From the NCBI GenBank assembly GCA_036489395.1, contig DASXFW010000094.1, positions 1 through 34,550 on the forward strand: a DNA stretch of 34,550 nt, written 5' to 3'. This DNA comes from JASHVB01 sp036489395. Its GTDB lineage: Bacteria; Pseudomonadota; Alphaproteobacteria; Acetobacterales; Acetobacteraceae. The position numbers and the translations under genes were made by a program. Every line of letters begins with the position of its first letter. The first letter of the stretch is position 1. Shown here in pieces: positions 1-7,463 of the stretch. The notes beneath the pieces were generated by a model. The model was given only the letters and a program-made list of their open reading frames with translations, searched no databases and had not been told where the DNA came from.

Positions 1-250
1 GAGTTCATGGGGGCGCTCCACGGGAATTCGCCCCAAAACTGCCGCATGGCGATCAAATCGACACCACCCGATTTTCGCCGAAAACCTGTGCGGGATAACG
101 ATTTTCAGACAGATCGTTTCAGGTTAACCGGACAGCAGTGCACCAGCAGATTGAATCACGGCATCATCCGCACAACCGCCCATAGCGTGCGATCCGCCGG
201 CAGAAGCGCGACACACGCCCGGTTCGGTAGAGCCTTCGTGAATCACTCGC

Positions 251-1063
251 ATGTGCTTGGAGCGGAATATAGGAATTACGCAACAATGCGCGTGGCAGGG
301 ATTCGGGTCGGGAGCGAAGCACGTGACAGGTCATGACCCCGCGCGGCTTTCAGTCGAGCAACTCGCGCATGTATTGGTGCGGCATGCCGTGCGGAATCCA
401 GCGCTGCGCTGCCGGTCCGCGGCAAATAGCAACGACCATACGCCGGTCGCGTGGCCGGATCGGCCAGTCCTGCCAATCTCGTTGCAGACTTCGGCGGTTG
501 GCCCATCGGCCTTGGCCGTCTCTTACGCCCGGGACCTGCGCCGCGCTGCGGACGGTGCGGTGCGCGTGGTGAGGGAAGCGGCGGGACAAGCCGAAGAAGC
601 CGCAAGACTGGCGGGCCAGGCGGGCCGCACCGCGCGACGCGGCACGCTGGCGGCTGCGGGTTTCGGAACGCTCGCCGCCCTGCTCTGCGTCGCTGTGGCC
701 GCCGCCAGCCACATCAACGCGCAGGCCAATGCGGAGGCGACCAAAGTCAGCGCCGCGCTGACGAAGCTGAACAACACGCAGCACCAGATCGATGATCGGG
801 TGGAGGCCCTGCACGCGCATGCCGTGACGCAGGCGGCGCTGGTGACGCCGGGCGACAGAGTCCCGCTTGCGCCCCCGGCGACCGCGTCCGGGTCGATGCC
901 GCGAATCGTCCCCGCAGTGCCGGTAGCCATAAAACCGCTGCCGCCGGTCACCTGGTCGGTGCCGAGCCGGCAGACGCTCTCGCGGGACGGCGCGTCGGCC
1001 GAGCGCGTTCGTGCGGACACCGGCGTTTCTTCCAGCGTCGCGATGGCCGCAACGCCGGGATAA
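251..1063 (+). CDS. hypothetical single-pass membrane protein
   Basis: I do not recognise this gene. Numbered from the first ATG, the convincing part is residues about 85-195: an Ala/Arg/Glu-rich amphipathic helix (95-130), one clear membrane segment (about 132-153, Ala/Leu/Val-rich) and a polar, coiled-coil-like stretch (160-190). A Pro/Ala/Val-rich tail follows. Residues 1-80 look less protein-like and there is no good ribosome site before the ATG at 251, so the true start is probably downstream, possibly a GTG. It could be a small inner-membrane protein with a periplasmic coil. It lies 103 bases before the MltB-like gene on the same strand, so they may be co-transcribed. Codon use in the second half matches the neighbouring genes. 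No function is proposed. Confidence 0.45.
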   Translation: MCLERNIGITQQCAWQGFGSGAKHVTGHDPARLSVEQLAHVLVRHAVRNPALRCRSAANSNDHTPVAWPDRPVLPISLQTSAVGPSALAVSYARDLRRAADGAVRVVREAAGQAEEAARLAGQAGRTARRGTLAAAGFGTLAALLCVAVAAASHINAQANAEATKVSAALTKLNNTQHQIDDRVEALHAHAVTQAALVTPGDRVPLAPPATASGSMPRIVPAVPVAIKPLPPVTWSVPSRQTLSRDGASAERVRADTGVSSSVAMAATPG

Positions 1064-1166
1064 AAATCCGGCCACGCTGACCGCCACTGGGCGTCGCGTG
1101 CGACCTTGCCGGGATTTGCAGATCGTAAGTTGCCCCGTCGCGCGTCCGCATGGCAGACAATTCGCC

Positions 1167-2138
1167 ATGCCGACTCGCCGCCTTGTACTTGCCGCCGCAC
1201 TGCCCGCCACACTCGCCGCGCGGGCCACCATCGCGGCGCCCACCAGTTTCGACCAGTTCCTGGCCGGCCTGCGGGCCGAGGCCGCTCGCGCCGGCATCAC
1301 CATCACGACGATCGACGCCGCTTTGCGCGGCCTGCTGGCCGACCCGAAGGTGCTGGAACGCGACCGCCACCAGCCGGAATTCACCATGACCTGGGCGCAG
1401 TACCGCGCCCTGCTGATCACCGACAAGCGCATCGAGGCCGGCCGCGCCGCCGTGGCGCAAAACCGCGCGCTGCTGGCGGCGGTGCGCGACCGATTCACCG
1501 TGCCACCCGGCGTCGTCACCGGCATCTGGGGCCTGGAATCCAGCTTCGGCACGCAGACCGGCGATTTCCACGTCGTCGATGCGCTGGCCACGCTGGCGTG
1601 GGACGGCCGCCGCGCCGATTTCTTCCGCTCGGAACTGATCGCCGCGCTGCGCATCCTGGACCACCACGACATCACCCCGTCGCGTATGACCGGCAGCTAT
1701 GCGGGCGCGATGGGTCAGCCGCAGTTCATGCCGTCCAGCTTCCTGCGCTACGCAGTGGATTTCGACGGCGATGGGCGCCGCGATATCTGGACCAGCCGGC
1801 CCGACGTGCTCGGCTCGATCGCCAACTACCTGGAGCAATCCGGCTGGCATGGCGATGCGCCCTGGGGCCAGCCGGTCGTCCTGCCCACGCGCTTCGATCC
1901 CAGCAGCGCCGGGCGGGAAACCAGCCGTCCGCTGGGCGAATGGGCGCGCCAGGGCATGCGGCCCGCGGATGGTCCATGGCGCGAAACCGCCGCGACTCCG
2001 GCGTCCGTGCTGATCCCCGACGGGCCGAGCGGTGACGCATTCGTCGTCTATCCGCATTTCCTGGCCATTCGCCGCTACAACCCGTCGGATTTTTACGCTC
2101 TGGCGGTGGGCCTGCTGGGTGATCGGATGACGGCGTGA
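1167..2138 (+). CDS. lytic murein transglycosylase, MltB/SLT family
   Basis: This periplasmic enzyme is predicted to cleave the MurNAc-GlcNAc bond of peptidoglycan, leaving 1,6-anhydro-MurNAc ends. The 323-residue protein starts with an Arg-Arg/hydrophobic/Ala signal peptide (about 1-24). The catalytic domain follows, with the acid Glu124 in GLESSFG, then GSYAGAMGQPQFMPS (176-190), the hallmark of the MltB family. An EF-hand-like DFDGDGRRD loop at 198-206 matches the calcium loop known in Slt35/MltB. The start ATG at 1167 is chosen because the signal peptide begins there; the upstream extension has no such character. The C-terminal peptidoglycan-binding domain found in some relatives is absent. 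The TGA overlaps the GTG start of the next gene by four bases, so the two are translationally coupled. Confidence 0.9.
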   Translation: MPTRRLVLAAALPATLAARATIAAPTSFDQFLAGLRAEAARAGITITTIDAALRGLLADPKVLERDRHQPEFTMTWAQYRALLITDKRIEAGRAAVAQNRALLAAVRDRFTVPPGVVTGIWGLESSFGTQTGDFHVVDALATLAWDGRRADFFRSELIAALRILDHHDITPSRMTGSYAGAMGQPQFMPSSFLRYAVDFDGDGRRDIWTSRPDVLGSIANYLEQSGWHGDAPWGQPVVLPTRFDPSSAGRETSRPLGEWARQGMRPADGPWRETAATPASVLIPDGPSGDAFVVYPHFLAIRRYNPSDFYALAVGLLGDRMTA

Positions 2139-3016
2139 CAGCGTTTCGCGTACTGGCGTCCGTTTCCCTGCTCTGTACTCTGCTCGGCTGCGCTACGAAC
2201 GAACCGACGCCGCATCCGCACTATGTGCTCGGCGACCCGTACCAGTCCGGCGGCGTCTGGTGGTATCCGCGCGACAACCTGGGTTTCGACGAAACCGGAC
2301 TGGCGGCGGTCTATTCCGGCGACCACCCCTACCTCACCACGGACGGGGAGGTGTTCAGCCAGGGCGCCTTCGCCTCCGGCCAGCCGACGCTGCAATTGCC
2401 GTCGATCGCGCGGCTGACCGACCTGCAGACGGGCCGCAGTGTGCTGGTGCGCATCAACGACCGAGGCACGCCAACGCCGGCCCGCCTGGTTCAGGTCACC
2501 CGCCGCATTGCCGATCTGCTGGGTATGCCGCGCGACGGCGTGGCGCAGGTGCGGCTGACCATCCTGTCGGTGCCGACGCAGGAGGCCGAAAGTTACGTCG
2601 GGGGCGCGCCGATGCCGCAAGTGCAAGCGGCGCCCCGCGGCACGGTGCAATCCACGGATCTCGCGCCGCTGCCGGGGGCGCGGCAGGAAGGCGGCCGCAC
2701 GGTCGCCGCCGAGTCGGTCGCCAGCGCACCGCCGAACGATCCCGCGCCGCAGCGCCTGCCGGAAACCTTGACCCAGGGAACGCCGGATCCCGGACGATTG
2801 TGGGTGCGACTCGATACCTTCCAGTCCTACGAATACGCGGCGATCCAGCGCGCCAAACTGAGCGGACTGGCGCCGCGCATCGTCTCGGTGCTCGATGGCG
2901 GCGCCGAAACCTTCCGCGTGATGGCCGGTCCGTTCGACAGCGTGGCGCAGGCCGATGCCGCGCTGGACCAGGCGATCCGCGGCGGCGTGCCGGATGCACG
3001 GATCGTGGTCGAATAG
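2135..3016 (+). CDS. rlpA: RlpA-like septal-ring lipoprotein with SPOR domain
   Basis: This is a lipoprotein of the RlpA family, which in Pseudomonas acts as a lytic transglycosylase on denuded glycan at the septum. The GTG start at 2135 overlaps the previous stop. The signal peptide ends in the lipobox LLGC, so Cys19 would be lipidated. A double-psi beta-barrel domain (about 50-145) contains the typical RSVLVRINDRG (101-111). A low-complexity linker leads to a SPOR domain (about 215-293) expected to bind denuded peptidoglycan. The residue aligned with the catalytic His of RlpA is Gln83 (ASGQPTLQLPS), while the Asp of NDRG (Asp109) is kept, so enzymatic activity is doubtful. It is sandwiched between a transglycosylase and a carboxypeptidase gene, which fits a cell-wall operon. 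Confidence 0.85.
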   Translation: MTAFRVLASVSLLCTLLGCATNEPTPHPHYVLGDPYQSGGVWWYPRDNLGFDETGLAAVYSGDHPYLTTDGEVFSQGAFASGQPTLQLPSIARLTDLQTGRSVLVRINDRGTPTPARLVQVTRRIADLLGMPRDGVAQVRLTILSVPTQEAESYVGGAPMPQVQAAPRGTVQSTDLAPLPGARQEGGRTVAAESVASAPPNDPAPQRLPETLTQGTPDPGRLWVRLDTFQSYEYAAIQRAKLSGLAPRIVSVLDGGAETFRVMAGPFDSVAQADAALDQAIRGGVPDARIVVE

Positions 3017-3026
3017 GAGTGCTTCG

Positions 3027-4256
3027 ATGCTGACCCGTCGTCTTGCGATGCTCTTCTCTGCCGCTACTTTGTTTGGCGCCGCGCCTGCACTGGCGCAGCC
3101 GCGCAAGGGACCGATGCACGGCGCAGCCGCCTTGGCGAAACAAAAGGCCGCGCAAGCCGCGCTGCCACCGGCAACGCCCGCCAACACGCCGCTGGGTCCG
3201 GTCGATACCACCGCGCGCTGGGCGATCGTCGAAGACTACAACACCAACGCGACGCTGCTGGACAAGTCCGCCGACGAACGCATGCCGCCGTCATCCATGA
3301 CCAAACTGATGACGCTCTACATCGTGCTGTCGCGGCTGAAGGCCGGGCGGCTGAAACTGACCGACCAATTGCCGGTCAGCGAGAAGGCCTGGAAGATGGG
3401 CGGCTCCAAGATGTTCGTGCAGATTGGCACCACTGTGCCGGTCGAGGATCTGCTCCGTGGTCTGGTCGTCGATTCCGGTAATGACGCGTGTATCGTGCTG
3501 GCCGAAGCGATTTCCGGTTCGGAGGAGCAATTCGCCGATCTGATGAACACGACGGGGAAGAAGCTTGGTCTGATCAACTCGCATTTCATGAACGCGACCG
3601 GCTGGCCGGACGACAACCACTACATGTGCGTGCGCGACATCGCGACGATCGCGCGGGCCCTGATCGCGGATTTCCCGGAGTACTATCATTATGATTCGGA
3701 AAAGACGTTTACCTACGACAACATCAAACAATATAATCGTAATCCGATGGTGCAGCACGGTACCGCGGATGGCCTGAAGACCGGCCATACCGAGGCCGGC
3801 GGCTACGGCCTTGTCGCCAGCACGCAACACGGCGACCGCCGCATCGTGCTGGTGCTGAATGGCATGGCGACCGAGCGCGAGCGTTCCGAGGAAGGCGACC
3901 GCCTGATGGACTGGGCGTTCGCGAATTTCGAGGACGTGCGGCTGTTTGCCGCCAACGACGTGGTGCAGGAGGTGCCAGTGTGGCTTGGCACCTCGCCGAC
4001 CGCGCCGCTTGTGCCGGGCAAGGACCTGACCGCGACCATGCCGCGCAACTGGCGGCAGAAGGCGAAGATCGACGTCACTTATGCAACGCCGATCCGCGCG
4101 CCGGTGGCGAAGGGAACGACGCTGGGCCATCTGACGATCAGCGGCGACGGCCTGCCCTCGATCGACGCACCGCTGCTGGCCGGCGCGGATGTGCCGCGCC
4201 TCGGTCTGCCCGGCCGCGCGATGGCGGTGCTGGCACATTACATCACCGGCGGCTGA
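3027..4256 (+). CDS. dacA: D-alanyl-D-alanine carboxypeptidase (PBP5/6 type, S11)
   Basis: This low-molecular-mass penicillin-binding protein should remove the terminal D-Ala of peptidoglycan pentapeptides in the periplasm. The 409-residue product has a signal peptide ending at ALA-Q (about 23). The serine-peptidase motifs are all present: SxxK (Ser90-Met-Thr-Lys93), SxN (Ser150-Gly-Asn152) and KTG (251-253). A beta-rich C-terminal PBP5_C-like domain spans about 310-405 and ends in a segment that could form the membrane anchor. The ATG at 3027 is preceded by AGGAG at 3014-3018, which decides the start. It lies 10 bases after the RlpA-like gene and 9 bases before tmk, so the block is probably one operon. 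The gene symbol is by family; dacC or dacF would be equally acceptable. Confidence 0.93.
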   Translation: MLTRRLAMLFSAATLFGAAPALAQPRKGPMHGAAALAKQKAAQAALPPATPANTPLGPVDTTARWAIVEDYNTNATLLDKSADERMPPSSMTKLMTLYIVLSRLKAGRLKLTDQLPVSEKAWKMGGSKMFVQIGTTVPVEDLLRGLVVDSGNDACIVLAEAISGSEEQFADLMNTTGKKLGLINSHFMNATGWPDDNHYMCVRDIATIARALIADFPEYYHYDSEKTFTYDNIKQYNRNPMVQHGTADGLKTGHTEAGGYGLVASTQHGDRRIVLVLNGMATERERSEEGDRLMDWAFANFEDVRLFAANDVVQEVPVWLGTSPTAPLVPGKDLTATMPRNWRQKAKIDVTYATPIRAPVAKGTTLGHLTISGDGLPSIDAPLLAGADVPRLGLPGRAMAVLAHYITGG

Positions 4257-4265
4257 CAACGGCGC

Positions 4266-4937
4266 ATGACGCAGGGCCGTTTCATTACCTTGGAAGGCGG
4301 CGAGGGCGCCGGCAAATCAACCCAGGCGCGACTGCTGGCCGATGCGCTGGAGACGCTCGGCGTACCAGTGCTGCGCACGCGCGAGCCGGGCGGCGCGCCG
4401 GGCGCGGAAGTGCTGCGCGGGCTGCTGCTGGGCGGAACAATCGCGTGGTCGCCTGCCGCCGAGACGCTGCTGCATTTCGCCGCGCGGGCAGAGCACGTGG
4501 AGCAAACGATACGACCGGCGCTGGCGGCGGGGATGTGGGTGGTGTGCGACCGATTCGCCGATTCCACCATGGCGTATCAGGGCTACGGGCAGGCCGCGGA
4601 CCGGGCGATGATCGCAACGCTCACGGGCCTGATGGGGCTGGTCCCGGACGTGACGATCGTGCTGGACGTGTCGGCGGGGGTTGCCGCGGCACGGCTGCGC
4701 GGGCGCGGGGGGGCGGCCGATCGGTATGAGAGCGAGGGTGCCGCGTTCCACGCGCGGGTCGCGGAGGGTTTCCGCGAGATTGCTCGTGCCGAACCGGAAC
4801 GGTGCGTGGCGATCGACGCGGATGGTTCGGAAGTTGAAGTGCATGCGGCGGTGACGCGCGCGGTGTTCGCGCGAATGCCGCCGTCGGTGCGAGGGACAGA
4901 CCCGGGATTCCCCCCTCCCCTTGAGGGAGGGGGTTAG
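4266..4937 (+). CDS. tmk: thymidylate kinase
   Basis: This cytosolic enzyme phosphorylates dTMP to dTDP with ATP, an essential step in dTTP synthesis. The P-loop GGEGAGKST is at 11-19, the DRF motif at 95-97, and the lid region RLRGRGGAADRYES lies around 143-156. Its length of 223 residues is slightly above the usual 205-215. The excess is a tail (about 211-223) whose last residues PPPLEGGG and stop codon are read from a family A palindromic repeat (4911-5010). In many alphaproteobacteria holB (DNA polymerase III delta-prime) follows tmk. Here the next gene is on the opposite strand, so that order is broken. The start ATG follows the carboxypeptidase stop by 9 bases. Confidence 0.95.
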   Translation: MTQGRFITLEGGEGAGKSTQARLLADALETLGVPVLRTREPGGAPGAEVLRGLLLGGTIAWSPAAETLLHFAARAEHVEQTIRPALAAGMWVVCDRFADSTMAYQGYGQAADRAMIATLTGLMGLVPDVTIVLDVSAGVAAARLRGRGGAADRYESEGAAFHARVAEGFREIARAEPERCVAIDADGSEVEVHAAVTRAVFARMPPSVRGTDPGFPPPLEGGG

Positions 4938-5010
4938 GGGGAGGGGGAGGGGTGCTTACTTCCGAAGGTCCGGCGGAAGTAAGCCACCCCTCCCCCTCAA
5001 GGGGAGGGGG
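4911..5010. repeat. family A palindromic repeat between convergent genes
   Basis: A CCCCTCCCCTTGAGGGAGGGG core opens the element and an inverted CCCCTCAAGGGGAGGGG core closes it. Between them are arms reading TGCTTACTTCCG and CGGAAGTAAGC around a short loop. The whole can fold as a long hairpin or as nested small ones. It overlaps the last codons and stop of tmk and separates it from the convergent 61-residue gene, so it may end transcription from both sides. The + strand carries at least four runs of three or more G (4924-4952). Confidence 0.85.
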
Positions 5011-5020
5011 ACCTTGCTTC

Positions 5021-5206
5021 CTACACGATCTCCAACACGTCCGTCGCGTGGCAAAGTTCCTCCCCGCCGGCAGTGCCCTTGCCCTCCGGCACTTCCAGCA
5101 GCCGCACGCGGACCCATTCGTCGTTCAAACTCTCCAGCACCTCCGCGGTAATCCCGCCGACGATGCGCAGCTTCGTGCCGCGTTCGATGCCGATCAGCTC
5201 AATCAT
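5021..5206 (-). CDS. 61-residue hypothetical protein in oxygenase operon
   Basis: I do not recognise a named family. The protein looks like a compact all-beta fold, with alternating hydrophobic strands (LIGIERGTKLRIVG, WVRVRLLEV, ATDVLEIV). The pattern resembles small SH3- or KOW-like barrels, but that is an impression. It starts 12 bases after the stop of the oxygenase beta subunit on the same strand and ends just before the family A repeat, so it is the last gene of the oxygenase operon. A role as an accessory or assembly factor of the oxygenase is inferred only from position. Confidence 0.6.
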   Translation of the reverse strand: MIELIGIERGTKLRIVGGITAEVLESLNDEWVRVRLLEVPEGKGTAGGEELCHATDVLEIV

Positions 5207-5218
5207 CCCCGCCCCCGT

Positions 5219-5773
5219 TCAGAAGAACACAGTCAAATTCTTGGCCAGCAGCACATTCTGTTCCAGGAGCATCTCCCGTCGCGCAATCTGCCAGGAATCA
5301 CGGACCCGCCGCAGCAGATCGGTCCGGCGGCCGATGAACGTATGGTTCTCGTATTCGACGCGGTTCTGGTACACCAGGAACCGGCACCCCACCGTGACTT
5401 CCCGCGCATCCTCAATCGACGGCTGCACATCCAGCAGCCGCACGTTGCTGACCATATGCGTTACGCGCGACAGCGGCTCCTCCGCATAGTGAACGCCGGT
5501 CAGGATTTGTTCGACACGCTTGGTCAGCGTCCATTTGTCTTCATCGAACCAGCTTATGCCCTCGCCCTGGCGCGTATTCTCCCGCTCCGCATGTTCGCCA
5601 AACTTCACATTGCGGCGCACCGGCATGAAATAGACCAGGTCCTCGGCCAGCAGTTCCAGCCATTCCTTGAATCGCCGCTGATCGAGCAGATCTGCTTCCA
5701 GGTACAGGAAATCCTCGATCTCCTGCTTCAACTCGAACCGCGCCAGGCCGCGGCGATCCGCCACTTCGCTCAT
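5219..5773 (-). CDS. aromatic-ring-hydroxylating dioxygenase beta subunit
   Basis: This is the small subunit of a Rieske non-heme iron oxygenase, which builds the alpha3beta3 shell and is usually not catalytic. The 184-residue protein shows the family pattern: an N-terminal helix with EIEDFLYLEADLLDQRRFKEW, then FMPVRRNV, then the NTF2/SnoaL-like cone ending VLLAKNLTVFF. The length is typical (about 160-195). The ATG at 5773 is chosen because the family N-terminus begins there and it lies 4 bases after the alpha-subunit stop; an upstream in-frame extension only reads the alpha gene in another frame. It is the only beta subunit for two alpha paralogues in this cluster. No ferredoxin or reductase gene is in the window. 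Confidence 0.9.
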   Translation of the reverse strand: MSEVADRRGLARFELKQEIEDFLYLEADLLDQRRFKEWLELLAEDLVYFMPVRRNVKFGEHAERENTRQGEGISWFDEDKWTLTKRVEQILTGVHYAEEPLSRVTHMVSNVRLLDVQPSIEDAREVTVGCRFLVYQNRVEYENHTFIGRRTDLLRRVRDSWQIARREMLLEQNVLLAKNLTVFF

Positions 5774-5777
5774 GCCA

Positions 5778-7124
5778 TTACTCCGCCGCTGCGCGCATCG
5801 GCTGCCGGGCGCGATGCAGCAGCACATCCCAATCGGCGCCCTTCAGATAGTTCGCATAGACCCGATAGAAGTTGCGTGGCGTCTGGTCGGTGATCTGCAG
5901 CGACACGTCGCCGGGGATCGGGTCGTTTGTCTTGTACGCGCCCATCGACATCTGATAATTGAATGGATACCGCCGCGCGATCGTCCCGCCGCTGGACTTC
6001 GTCGCGTACAGCCAGTTCTCCATGTCATCTTGCTCGGTCATCCCGGCCGGGCCGGAGTAGCGCATGTAATAGCGGCGCAGCACGTCCTTCACCTCCCCCG
6101 GCGCGTCGGCATCGACCAGGAAGAAGCGCCAGGCTTCGGTCTCGGTCGGGCTGTGCGGATGCCAGACACAGATGCCGCGCGGCTGCCGGCCGTGATACGA
6201 AGCGTTGGGAAAGATCGTGCCCACGAGAGGCAACATCCGTGCCTTCTCGCCCAGCCGGCGCTTCCGTTCCTGGAAGCAGTGGCGGAAGTATTCGTCCACG
6301 ATGGGATGGTGCTGATAGGTGGAGACGTATTCGGTTTGCTCCGGCATCAGCGCGCCGGTCATACCGTGGCCTTGCGGAAAGCCGACCCAGAAGCGCTGGC
6401 CGCCGGAGTATTCGTTGTCGCGCCGGCTCGATGCGCCGCGCTGCCCGCTCGGCCCCATGCCGATCATATCGACCGAGCGGTGCGACGGATTGTGATAGGT
6501 GTCGCCGAGGAAGTTCTCCGCCGCGAATTTCCAGTTCGATGGGAAGACCCATTTGTGGATGCCGATGACTTCCGCGCCGCCCGGCCGGCCGTCGCGGCAG
6601 TCAAGCACCTGGTCAAGATGGTCCGTCGCATCGCCGAGGTACTCTTCGAACGAAGGCGCGTACGGATCCCAGGTTGCCCAGACCGAGCCATGATACAGCG
6701 CCAGATGCGGCACTTCGATCAGCGGCCATTCGTCACGGTTCAGCGTGCCTTCATACAGCGCGCGATACAGCGGCACGCCTTGCAGCTTGCCGTCGGTGGT
6801 GTAGCTCCAGGAGTGGTAGGGGCAAACGAACAGCGACGTGTTGCCGGATTCGTAGCGGCAGATTTTCATGCCGCGGTGGCGGCAGGAGTTGAGGAGGACG
6901 TGGACTTTGCGCTGTGCGTCACGGCACAGGATGACGGATTCCTCGCCCATGCGGGAGGTGAAGAAGTCGCCCGGATTGGGAATTTGCGATTCGTGACCAA
7001 TGAACAGCCAGGTGCGGGCGAAGAGTTTTTCGAGTTCGGATCGGTAGAAGTCGGGCGAGACAAAGATCTCGCGGCTGATGATGCCGCGCGCGGGATCGAT
7101 CAACTGGTCGATGGTTGGGATCAT
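5778..7124 (-). CDS. Rieske oxygenase alpha subunit, copy 1
   Basis: This is the catalytic large subunit of an aromatic-ring-hydroxylating dioxygenase. It would take electrons through a [2Fe-2S] Rieske centre to a mononuclear iron that activates O2. In the 448-residue form the Rieske ligands are Cys81-x-His83 and Cys101-x2-His104. The iron site shows NWKFAAENFLGDTYHNPSH, giving Asp208, His211 and His215, with the probable Asp ligand in QDDMEN at 366-367. The ATG at 7124 is preferred to one 33 bases upstream because AGGAG sits 8 bases before it. The beta subunit follows after 4 bases. Substrate cannot be told from sequence. It is a close paralogue of the gene at 7464-8831. Confidence 0.93.
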   Translation of the reverse strand: MIPTIDQLIDPARGIISREIFVSPDFYRSELEKLFARTWLFIGHESQIPNPGDFFTSRMGEESVILCRDAQRKVHVLLNSCRHRGMKICRYESGNTSLFVCPYHSWSYTTDGKLQGVPLYRALYEGTLNRDEWPLIEVPHLALYHGSVWATWDPYAPSFEEYLGDATDHLDQVLDCRDGRPGGAEVIGIHKWVFPSNWKFAAENFLGDTYHNPSHRSVDMIGMGPSGQRGASSRRDNEYSGGQRFWVGFPQGHGMTGALMPEQTEYVSTYQHHPIVDEYFRHCFQERKRRLGEKARMLPLVGTIFPNASYHGRQPRGICVWHPHSPTETEAWRFFLVDADAPGEVKDVLRRYYMRYSGPAGMTEQDDMENWLYATKSSGGTIARRYPFNYQMSMGAYKTNDPIPGDVSLQITDQTPRNFYRVYANYLKGADWDVLLHRARQPMRAAAE

Positions 7125-7170
7125 GGTTCGTGTCTCCTGATTACCCGTCAATGCCATGCCCGGACCTCTC

Positions 7171-7260
7171 TGTCATTGCGAGGAGCGTAGCGCCGAAGCA
7201 ACCTCGTTCGTGACAAGCCGAGGAACGCTCGTCACGCACGAGATTGCTTCGTCGCTACGC
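7171..7260. repeat. family B palindromic repeat, truncated right end
   Basis: The element starts TGTCATTGCGAGGAGCGTAG and has internal arms GAAGCAACCTCG and CGAGATTGCTTC. The closing arm stops at CGCTACGCCCCT and lacks the usual CTCGCAATGACA end. It lies between the two oxygenase alpha genes, next to a family A element. Confidence 0.75.
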
Positions 7261-7281
7261 CCCTAACAAGAAACTAGCGTT

Positions 7282-7382
7282 CCCCCCTCCCCTTGAGGGA
7301 GGGGTTGGGGGAGGGGTGCGTACATCCGCGGTCAGTGGATGAACGCACCCCTCCCCCAACCCCTCCCTCAAGGGGAGGGGGG
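7282..7382. repeat. family A palindromic repeat, long near-perfect hairpin
   Basis: Two arms of about 45 bases face each other. The left arm runs from CCCCCCTCCCCTTGAGGG through GGGTGCGTACATCC and the right arm from GGATGAACGCACCC back to CCTCAAGGGGAGGGG. The loop is short (around 7329-7337) and I see one mismatch in the central stem. It could separate the upstream alpha gene (copy 2) from copy 1 on the - strand. Confidence 0.85.
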
Positions 7383-7401
7383 ACCTACGCTCCGGCCGCG
7401 A

Positions 7402-7455
7402 CCGTTTCATTCAGGACGGGTCCGCCGCCGGCCGGTGGCCAACTCGCAATGACAG
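7402..7455 (-). repeat. family B accessory module (GAGTTGGCCACCG type)
   Basis: On the - strand this reads CTGTCATTGCGAGTTGGCCA, then a variable GC-rich part, then GAATGAAACGG. The same head and tail order appears at 27251-27305 and 30654-30704, so it is a separate dispersed module rather than random sequence. It directly abuts the 3' end of the alpha copy 2 gene. Confidence 0.65.
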
Positions 7456-7463
7456 AGCGCATC

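Noticed and set aside
7..336. 109-codon frame at the window start
   Set aside because: No ribosome site, mixed composition, no recognisable pattern; not better than chance.
948..2057. 369-codon frame on the - strand
   Set aside because: It is antisense to the MltB-like gene with its intact catalytic Glu; composition is of shadow type.
5772..7190. 472-codon frame on the + strand (and a similar one at 7293-8615)
   Set aside because: Both are shadows of the Rieske alpha subunits; the two look alike only because the sense genes are paralogues.
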